51,254 nucleotides of DNA from an uncultured Bacteroidales bacterium (lineage in GTDB: Bacteria > Bacteroidota > Bacteroidia > Bacteroidales > UBA932). The translations under genes were made by a program, and so were the position numbers. Every line of letters begins with the position of its first letter. Position 1 is the first letter of the stretch. The stretch is from contig CASFLY010000069.1 of assembly GCA_949295645.1 (NCBI GenBank), positions 1 to 51,254 of the forward strand, given 5' to 3'. This document shows, in pieces, positions 27,112-33,718 of the stretch. The notes beneath the pieces were generated by a model. The model was not told the DNA's origin and made no database searches. It saw nothing but the letters and a program-made list of their open reading frames with translations.

Positions 27112-27258
27112 TCAGATCACGCGACCCGGCAGACTGTCCGGCGTCCCCACGTGCTTCAGCGCGTAGCACCGCTTGTCGAACTGACTTTCGCAGTCGTCCA
27201 GTGCCTTGTCGAAGCGGTTCGGTTCCGCAAAATTAATAAAAATAGTATTATCCTCCAC
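27112..27258 (-). CDS. Possible 48-aa ORF upstream of the sigma gene
   Basis: Starting at GTG, this short frame encodes an Asp/Lys-rich peptide with two cysteines (DDCESQFDKRCYALK) and good GC at third positions, ending 11 bases before the sigma ATG. The likely -7 box TAATTTTG lies inside it, so it may not be translated. I recognise no family; it could be a remnant. Confidence 0.25.
   Translation of the reverse strand: MEDNTIFINFAEPNRFDKALDDCESQFDKRCYALKHVGTPDSLPGRVI
27228..27235 (-). promoter_or_regulatory. Possible -7 box for the sigma/fecR unit
   Basis: TAATTTTG on the minus strand fits TAnnTTTG, about 128 bases before the sigma start. No -33 element was found. Confidence 0.3.
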
Positions 27259-27400
27259 CTCTCGAGAAATTCACCTGACATTCTTCTGTATGTCCGAGAT
27301 TCCTTAATCGCCAAATTTTACCCGAAATCGGCGGTTATACTCTCCGAATCCAGCCGAAATCGGGGATTTACAGGAAAATTACCGGACGTTCGTAAGGTGC
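27259..27400. other. Gene-free spacer
   Basis: I see no gene, repeat copy or strong hairpin here; CCGAAATCGG-like short inverted fragments occur near 27330-27365. Confidence 0.5.
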
Positions 27401-27403
27401 GGG

Positions 27404-27450
27404 AAATAAAAAAGTGCGGGCCCGGTCCGGAGAGGCTGCGGGCTCGCACT
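27404..27450 (-). terminator. Intrinsic terminator of the susC-susD-lipoprotein operon
   Basis: A 12-bp stem, 27413-27424 with 27439-27450 (one G-U pair in the RNA), is followed on the minus strand by a run of T (TTTTTTATTT). It lies about 147 bases past the stop of the last operon gene and separates this operon from the sigma gene. Confidence 0.8.
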
Positions 27451-27503
27451 ATGTTTTTCAGGACGACGTATCCGCATAAGTATCTGTCGTCAAGAGTCGT
27501 TTG

Positions 27504-27543
27504 TCTGATCCCTCGACTGCGCCTGCGGCTCTGCTCGGGATGA
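27504..27543. repeat. Dispersed palindromic repeat copy
   Basis: A degenerate copy reading CCTCGACTGCGCCTGCGGCT, then CTCGGGATGAT, in the 3' region of the lipoprotein operon. Confidence 0.75.
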
Positions 27544-27596
27544 TGCTGTGCGGAATGCTTTTGCGGATAAACGAACTGTCCGAAACGGGAAAATCC

Positions 27597-28796
27597 CTAT
27601 TCGTTAGGGGTGTAGGTGGCTGTGACTTTGGAGTAGTCGTAGTCGTTGTAATTGTACAGGCAGAAGGTAAATTCGAGTTTTTCGGCTGAAATGGATGCTG
27701 ACGGCTCTGTCCAGTTGCCGAGTTCCGGCCAATCTTCTGATGTGTCGTCACAATTAAGTTGAGAGTCAGGATTGACTGTAGCATCGGACATCCACCAACC
27801 AGGATAGGCTTCTTCGCCTATTATTTTTTCTGCAACAGCCTCTTTTTCCCGTTCGTATGCGGAGAAATAAAATTCCAGAGGGACCTTGAATTGAGTTACA
27901 GGATCCCCATACTCATCAATGAGGTCTACGTCTTTAGCAAATTCTATTTCCGTGCCGAGCGATATTTCATCCAACGACACAATAAAAGACTCTGCTGAAG
28001 TTGTAGTCCAGCCGATTGCTGAGAGTAACATACTATAACTTTTTGCCGGATTTTCTTCCTCTGAACCATCATCTTCCGGTTCTTCCCAACTTGGATTTTC
28101 CAATGTATATGTTTTGAGCCGGTCATAAAGAAAATCCTGCAATCCCATTGCATTGTTGGTCATTTTAAGAACAGGGATTTCTGCTGTTGACTGTTCGGAA
28201 AGTGTAATCATCGTATAGCCTTTACGCGTAACCGGCGGTTGAGAGGTTTCAACATCCGGATTCGATGCGGTATATACCGTGCTGACATTTACCAGACCGA
28301 TGTATTTTGACAGGTCAATGCCGGTACTCTCTTTATAGGCGTCAATGATAGCCAGCTGTTCGTCCGTAAGAGGGGCAGTTACGGATGAATTGACCGTAAA
28401 TGTAAAATCCTCAGCCCATTGAACATTTTCCGGCAAAACGGTAGCTTCCTGGTCAAGCGAGACTTTGTAGCTTTTTGACTCTATGGATAGTGTCCCAGGA
28501 ACAATAGTGAATGTCGCAGTGGTTGCACCCGCTGTTATTGTCACAGGATTGCCTTCAAGAGTTATCAGATTCTCGGTATCATCCGTCTTGAAAGTCAGCG
28601 TCAGATCCTGTTCCAATGCAGTCGTCAACCTGACAGTCACATCGAGAGTCTCGCCCTCCATATCATACAGATAGCTCGCATCTGACTCCAAGTAGATATA
28701 ATTTATCCCTTCATAGCCCGTTTCAGGCTCCTCGCAGGAACTCAATCCTGCGAACATCGCTGCGGCAATGCAGCCCATCATAAAAATCTTCTTCAT
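27597..28796 (-). CDS. SusCD-associated surface lipoprotein of unknown fold (DUF4929-like?)
   Basis: 399 aa lipoprotein (lipobox AGLSSC, Cys21). Residues about 25-130 look like a beta-sandwich of Calx-beta type (VTITAGATTATFTIVPG). The remainder is acidic and aromatic-rich, ending with LEFTFCLYNYNDYDYSKVT. It occupies the SusE/SusF position after susC and susD, so a surface glycan-binding or structural role is likely. The general look recalls DUF4929 proteins, but I cannot confirm that. It is more AT-rich than its neighbours, perhaps from separate acquisition. 248 bases of repeats and a branched hairpin separate it from susD. Confidence 0.7.
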   Translation of the reverse strand: MKKIFMMGCIAAAMFAGLSSCEEPETGYEGINYIYLESDASYLYDMEGETLDVTVRLTTALEQDLTLTFKTDDTENLITLEGNPVTITAGATTATFTIVPGTLSIESKSYKVSLDQEATVLPENVQWAEDFTFTVNSSVTAPLTDEQLAIIDAYKESTGIDLSKYIGLVNVSTVYTASNPDVETSQPPVTRKGYTMITLSEQSTAEIPVLKMTNNAMGLQDFLYDRLKTYTLENPSWEEPEDDGSEEENPAKSYSMLLSAIGWTTTSAESFIVSLDEISLGTEIEFAKDVDLIDEYGDPVTQFKVPLEFYFSAYEREKEAVAEKIIGEEAYPGWWMSDATVNPDSQLNCDDTSEDWPELGNWTEPSASISAEKLEFTFCLYNYNDYDYSKVTATYTPNE

Positions 28797-28837
28797 TGTT
28801 TTTCGTTTTATATGGTTTGACTTTTTTTATTTATTTA

Positions 28838-28914
28838 CAGATCTCTCGACTTCGCTCGAGATGACACCTGGCGGGACACTCGAGATGACACCTGGCGGGA
28901 CGTTCGGGATTACA
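28838..28914. repeat. Dispersed palindromic repeat copy with tandem tail
   Basis: Core CTCGACTTCGCTCGAGATG, followed by further copies of the ACACTCGAGATGACA unit, the last diverged to TTCGGGAT. Confidence 0.85.
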
Positions 28915-28938
28915 ATAAATGATTTGCAGCATTGCCGG

Positions 28939-29034
28939 TGGCGGAGGGCTTGCGGTAGCTGGAGGCATTGGCTCCCGAAAAGGGAGGGGACCCGCTTGCG
29001 GGGAGGACCTCCGGCTACCGCAAGCCCTCCGCCA
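28939..29034. repeat. Branched inverted-repeat element
   Basis: A perfect 21-bp outer stem (28939-28959 with 29014-29034) is extended by GGAGG/CCTCC. Inside are two small hairpins, CTCCC/GGGAG (28972-28986) and CCCGC/GCGGG (28991-29002). It could fold as a cruciform or a three-way-junction RNA between susD and the lipoprotein gene. Confidence 0.75.
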
Positions 29035-29044
29035 TCGGCCCAAC

Positions 29045-30409
29045 TCATTCTGCGACCTCGTAAGACCAGCCGGGGTTCTGATGCTCCGCAGTAATGTTCT
29101 CATTGTACCTGTACTCCGACTGCGGAATCGGCAGCAGCCACCTGTAGTCATCCGCCTCCACCGTAGAAGCCTTCTCCCCGCCGACATTGTACCGGTCCAG
29201 CGCTACCCCCATTCTCCTCAGGTCGAAGTACCTCGTCCCCTCTCCGACGAACTCCTTCTGCTTCTCCTTCAATATCGCCTCCACCAAGGCATCCCCCGAG
29301 AGCGATTCCTCCAAAAGCGTCGCTCCCCGCGCCCCGAGATAGCGGTTCATCAACGCCACAGCCTCGTCAGGCCGGTTGTCCCTCGCATAGGCTTCGGCCA
29401 CGGTAAAACACACCCCGGAATACCGCAGAGTGTTGATGTACCGCACCTCCGTGTTCTCGTAGTACATCCTGTTGTACTTTCCGAGACTACGCACCCCGGC
29501 CTGCGGCCCCTGGTACTCGCTCCAGGCCTTCCTCAGGTCTCCGTCCTCATAAGTCACCCCGTCAGCCAGCCGGAAGAAGTCGCCGCGCTCCCGGTCGTAA
29601 TTCAGGTTTATGTAAAACGAATCGAAGATGTAAGGCGCGAAAATCCGCTCCGCACTCTCGTTCTCCGTCCAGAGGTTGTTGTAGTCGGACTCTGTCCAGC
29701 GGCTCTCGGCATCGGTCAGAAGCGGCAGGCCGTATTCAATAGCCGCGTCGTATTCTCCCCTGTAAAGTTCGAACTCCGCCCGCAGGGCATTCACCGCATC
29801 GGTCCCGAAATAATACACCGCATTTCCCGTGTTCTGCACCTTGGCCGCCTCGGAAAGCAGGGTGCCAATCTCTGTCACGCAGTCTCGCAGCGAAGACCGC
29901 GGGAGGAAATCCAGTTCCACCCTGTCCTTGATGATGATTCCGTCCCGGTCGAGGTTTTCCTCCGCGTACCTCGGGGCATAGAGCCGCAGCAGGTCGAAAT
30001 AGCAGCAAGCCTTCAGTGCCTGCGCCTCGCTTCTGACCTTCTGTACCTCTATGACATCCTCCTCTCCTTCGGTCCGGACTTCGTCGAGCCGGGTCAGCAG
30101 GGTGTTCAGGTACGCGACCGTCATGTAATAGTCGCCCCATACCTGATCCGACAAGTCGGAAATGGCGTTGTCCTGCCAGTTGTACAGATTCTGCATCTCC
30201 GCGTACTGCCCGGAATACGAGGTCTGCATAAAGTCATCGCTCATCACGGACAGTTCCATCTGATAGCGGGGCAGGGAATTGTAGGCGGCAGCCAGCAGTT
30301 CGCGGGCCATATCCACGGTGGAAATCTCCGTGAACTGGTTTTCCAACTTGATGTCGAGGCAGCCGCCGAGCCACGGCATCAGACACAGTATGAATATGTA
30401 TTTCCTCAT
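29045..30409 (-). CDS. SusD/RagB-family nutrient-binding outer-membrane lipoprotein
   Basis: 454 aa with a lipobox WLGGC (Cys17). SusD features: an N-terminal TPR-like helical scaffold with YNSLPRYQM and WGDYYMTVAYLNTLLTRLDEV, AQALKACCYFDLLRLY, and the C-terminal RagB region ending LLPIPQSEYRYNENI, where the usual 'P-I-P-x-x-E' motif is visible. SusD proteins cap the SusC barrel and capture oligosaccharide or peptide ligands. It lies 28 bases after the susC stop. The operon shows no glycoside hydrolase, sulfatase or protease, so the ligand is unknown. Confidence 0.93.
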   Translation of the reverse strand: MRKYIFILCLMPWLGGCLDIKLENQFTEISTVDMARELLAAAYNSLPRYQMELSVMSDDFMQTSYSGQYAEMQNLYNWQDNAISDLSDQVWGDYYMTVAYLNTLLTRLDEVRTEGEEDVIEVQKVRSEAQALKACCYFDLLRLYAPRYAEENLDRDGIIIKDRVELDFLPRSSLRDCVTEIGTLLSEAAKVQNTGNAVYYFGTDAVNALRAEFELYRGEYDAAIEYGLPLLTDAESRWTESDYNNLWTENESAERIFAPYIFDSFYINLNYDRERGDFFRLADGVTYEDGDLRKAWSEYQGPQAGVRSLGKYNRMYYENTEVRYINTLRYSGVCFTVAEAYARDNRPDEAVALMNRYLGARGATLLEESLSGDALVEAILKEKQKEFVGEGTRYFDLRRMGVALDRYNVGGEKASTVEADDYRWLLPIPQSEYRYNENITAEHQNPGWSYEVAE

Positions 30410-30437
30410 TTCTCAGTCTTTTTAATCAGGTCCGGCA

Positions 30438-33400
30438 TCAGAACGACAGGCTCAGGCTGATGGTGTAAATAGGCTGTTGTGCCCCCACGAGAGACCCGGA
30501 CTCAGGGTCGGACTCCTTGTATCGGGTGAGGGTGAACAGGTTCGAAGCCTGAAAGGCAATGTTCCCGTACTTGAAGAAATTGCCGGCCTTTTTCAGCAGT
30601 TTCTCCGAAAACCTGTAGCGAAGGGACAGCATCGAAAGCCTCAGGTAGTCGCTGCTCCCGACTGTCCTGCTGTTCGGATAAAGGGTAAGGTTCTCGAGGG
30701 ACGCGGTCTGGGTGTAAGGCGAATTGTAGATTTTGTTCTGATCCCCTTTCTGGAACCACATGTTCTCCACCTGTCCGCGCACGGCATTCTTGTTCGCGTC
30801 ATCCACATCCCTGACATACGAAAACGCATACGCCTTTATCCCGCCGAACACATAGTAGAAATCCGCATCGAATTCGAGGTTCCTGTAGGTAAAACTCAGG
30901 TTGATGGTGCCGCTGTAAGGAGGGACGCCGTGACCGAGGGCCACCATATCCTCGCGTGTAAGGGTTCCTGAAGCCGGGATTTCGCTCCCGTCGGCCTTGC
31001 GGAATGTAGGGAAGCCGGTCATCGGGTCTATGCCGTTCGAAATCGGGCCGTAGATGATGTCGTAAGCCTTGCCCACTTCGTAGTCCGGGACCAGGGAATA
31101 CTCGCTCGTGTAGAGCCTGTCGCCGTCGTAAAGGTCGATGACCTTGTTCTTGTTGTAGGCAATGGAAAAACGCAGGTTCAGCCTCGTCTCGTCCATATCC
31201 AGAAGGGTAGCGGACACGGCGGCCTCGATACCGGAATTGCTCAGCACGCCGATATTCCGCCTCATGGTAACGAATCCGTTCGAAGACGGCACGGGCACAT
31301 CCAGGAGGGCGTCTTCAGTCACCCTGTCGTACCAGCCCACATCGAAGGAGACCCTGTTCCAGAAGCCTATGGAGACTCCGGCCTCCGTGGAAATTGTCTG
31401 CTCGGGTTTCAGGGAATCGTTGTAAAGGGACACGAGTTCGAGAAGCCGGCGGTCGCCGTAGCTGTCGTCGAGGTATTGGAAAGTGGCTACCGCCAATGAC
31501 GGCGATACGCCGGCAAGGCTGGCCGTGCGTCCGTATGACGCCTTGAACCGCAGTGCGGAAATCGGGTTCCAGTCCTTGAAATAGCTCTTGACATTCCAGC
31601 CGGCACCTACCGCCCAGGCTGCGTTCCAGCGTTTGTCCTTCGGGAGGATCGACGAGGCGTCCGCCTTGTATGTCCCGAAAAGGTCGTAGGTCCCGTCGAA
31701 ACTGTATCCGGCCAGGGCCCCGATACCGACCTGGGCCGTCTTTTCCTTCTGGTTCGAAGAGTTGACCTTGCGGGTCCCCTCTATGGACTGGTTGATGGCT
31801 GCGGCGGAATTCAGCAGGCCGACTCCGTAGCCGGTAATGGACATGTTGTCGAAGTCGTCCATATAATAGTCGGTGTTGGCTCCGAGAGTGACATCGTGTT
31901 TGCCGAAAACCCTGTTCCAGGTCACGCGCACGTTGTACGAGACGTTCGTGTTCACGTTTTTCGCCTTGTAGAGGCGTCCGCGCTCTATCTCGTCCGCCCC
32001 GCTCTGCTGCTCGGAATATGATGTCGAAGGGGTGAAGTCCTGGGATTCGGACAGTACCATGTCGAGACCGACTACCGCGTCCACATCCAGGCCTTTGAGA
32101 GGGGTGAGGTTGATGCTGGCCGTCGCCCCGAAACGTTTTTCGGTGGAGACTTTCTCGTACTGGTAGAAAAGGTCGTCGTATGTCCTGTTCGGATACGACC
32201 ATAGTTCCCCGCTCGTCTTGCTCTCGTACGGGTTCAGTTCATAAATCAGCGATGTCGGCGAATATTCCGAACTGTTCGGGCTGTTCGCCTTCGAATAGCC
32301 GCCGTTGACGCTGACCGATACATAGCCGATGTTCGCAATCGCCTGGTCGAGGCTGATCCTGCCGGTAAACCTGCTGACGTCGTTACCTGGAATCTGCCCC
32401 CCCTGGTAGCTGTAATTCGCGGATGCGTAATAAGATGTCTTGCTGTTCCCGCCTCTTACGCTGAGGTTGTGCCTCTGATAGAAATCGTTCCGCAGGAGTT
32501 CCTTGAACCAGTCCGTGTTCGTCTTCCTGAGTTCGTTCAGTTTGGCCTGGCCCTCCGCCACGAGTTCTTCTATGTTTTCCGCACCGCGGTTCTGCTCGCG
32601 GATGTATTCCTCGCTGTAAAGATATCCCGGTGCATTCGGATTCCTGAGCCGGCGTTCGAGTTCGAGTTTTTCGTCGGTTTCCATCATCAGGACTCCGCGG
32701 CGGCCCCTGGTGGTGACGCCTGCGTTGAAATTGTATGTCACGAGGGCCTCGCCTGTGGTTCCGCGGACGGAAGTGATTTCAATGACGCCGTTCGAAGCCT
32801 TGGTCCCGTACAGGGCGCAGGCCACGGCGTCCTTCAGAATCTTGATGTCCGCTATGTCCATAGGGTTCAGGGTCATAAAGGCATCGGACGAGATGACCTG
32901 GCCGTCGAGCACGAAAAGCGGCTCGTTGGCTGCATCTCCTTCACGGAACGAGGAATTTCCCCTGATGCGGATTTCCGGTTTCGTTCCGAGGTCTCCGCGG
33001 TTCGTTACGACCAGTCCGGGAGCGGTACCCTGCAGGGCTACGGACATGTCCACCATAGGCTTGTCCTGCAGCCTTTTGACATCGACGGTGGTGATGACAC
33101 CGGATTTCGAACGGATGTCGATGTCGTTGATGTTCTGCTTCCCGGTCACGACGGCACCCTCCATCATATTGGCATCTTCCTCCAGTATGACGGTGATTTC
33201 CTTCTGCCCGGTGTAGCCTACGGTCTTGGACTTCATCCCGAGGAACGAGATCTCGATCAGGATGTCGCCCCTGTCAGGCAGTTCGATGGAAAAGTACCCG
33301 TTGGTATCGGTCGATGTCCCGTAGCCTGTGTCCCCGCGCACGAAAACGTTCGCTCCGGCCAAAGGCTCATCCCAAACGTCCACGACGCGCCCCGCCAGAA

Positions 33401-33476
33401 CGCGGGTGCCCTGGGCTGCCGCAGAGATGTATGCTAAAGTGAAAAACAGCAATGAAAGGACAAACTTCCACTTCAT
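30438..33476 (-). CDS. SusC/RagA-family TonB-dependent outer-membrane transporter
   Basis: 1012 aa from the ATG at 33476; a TTG at 33482 is the alternative. Signal peptide (WKFVLSLLFFTLAYISAAAQ), carboxypeptidase-regulatory-like domain (about 25-105, AGRVVDVWDEPLAGANVFVR), plug with RIRGNSSFREG and PLFVLDGQVIS, and a 22-strand-type barrel to the C-terminal SLSF. It has no STN domain, so it should not signal through FecR, unlike the interrupted receptor next door. The plug lacks the usual 'VGYGTQ' phrase and has AVVTGKQN instead. It heads a three-gene operon with SusD and a lipoprotein, with a good promoter at 33573-33603. Confidence 0.95.
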   Translation of the reverse strand: MKWKFVLSLLFFTLAYISAAAQGTRVLAGRVVDVWDEPLAGANVFVRGDTGYGTSTDTNGYFSIELPDRGDILIEISFLGMKSKTVGYTGQKEITVILEEDANMMEGAVVTGKQNINDIDIRSKSGVITTVDVKRLQDKPMVDMSVALQGTAPGLVVTNRGDLGTKPEIRIRGNSSFREGDAANEPLFVLDGQVISSDAFMTLNPMDIADIKILKDAVACALYGTKASNGVIEITSVRGTTGEALVTYNFNAGVTTRGRRGVLMMETDEKLELERRLRNPNAPGYLYSEEYIREQNRGAENIEELVAEGQAKLNELRKTNTDWFKELLRNDFYQRHNLSVRGGNSKTSYYASANYSYQGGQIPGNDVSRFTGRISLDQAIANIGYVSVSVNGGYSKANSPNSSEYSPTSLIYELNPYESKTSGELWSYPNRTYDDLFYQYEKVSTEKRFGATASINLTPLKGLDVDAVVGLDMVLSESQDFTPSTSYSEQQSGADEIERGRLYKAKNVNTNVSYNVRVTWNRVFGKHDVTLGANTDYYMDDFDNMSITGYGVGLLNSAAAINQSIEGTRKVNSSNQKEKTAQVGIGALAGYSFDGTYDLFGTYKADASSILPKDKRWNAAWAVGAGWNVKSYFKDWNPISALRFKASYGRTASLAGVSPSLAVATFQYLDDSYGDRRLLELVSLYNDSLKPEQTISTEAGVSIGFWNRVSFDVGWYDRVTEDALLDVPVPSSNGFVTMRRNIGVLSNSGIEAAVSATLLDMDETRLNLRFSIAYNKNKVIDLYDGDRLYTSEYSLVPDYEVGKAYDIIYGPISNGIDPMTGFPTFRKADGSEIPASGTLTREDMVALGHGVPPYSGTINLSFTYRNLEFDADFYYVFGGIKAYAFSYVRDVDDANKNAVRGQVENMWFQKGDQNKIYNSPYTQTASLENLTLYPNSRTVGSSDYLRLSMLSLRYRFSEKLLKKAGNFFKYGNIAFQASNLFTLTRYKESDPESGSLVGAQQPIYTISLSLSF

Positions 33477-33521
33477 AGGCAAAAATTGTCAAATTCGTTT
33501 TTAATACCTGCTTTTTATTGG

Positions 33522-33555
33522 AGCTGCCTCATTTTTATTTGGGGAAGAGGCAGCT
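33522..33555 (-). promoter_or_regulatory. Hairpin in the susC leader
   Basis: AGCTGCCTC (33522-33530) pairs with GAGGCAGCT (33547-33555) around a 16-base loop. It falls within the predicted leader, roughly 10 bases after the start point, and has no T-run, so it might affect stability or translation. Confidence 0.45.
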
Positions 33556-33572
33556 GTCAAAACAGCAGAAAT

Positions 33573-33603
33573 CAAAAGTAGGATTTTTTCGACAAAAAAC
33601 CAA
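33573..33603 (-). promoter_or_regulatory. Promoter of the susC-susD-lipoprotein operon
   Basis: On the minus strand, TTG (33601-33603), exactly 20 bases, then TACTTTTG (33573-33580). This is a full Bacteroidetes -33/-7 pair, giving a leader of about 90 bases. Confidence 0.65.
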
Positions 33604-33718
33604 CATTCTGCACTGCCGATTTTAATTCCAATCACAATAAATGATTAGCCTGCCGGCAGAAATACCCCTATACTGTGTCATACCGAGTACAAACTACCGG
33701 AACTTGGGAATTCAGCCG

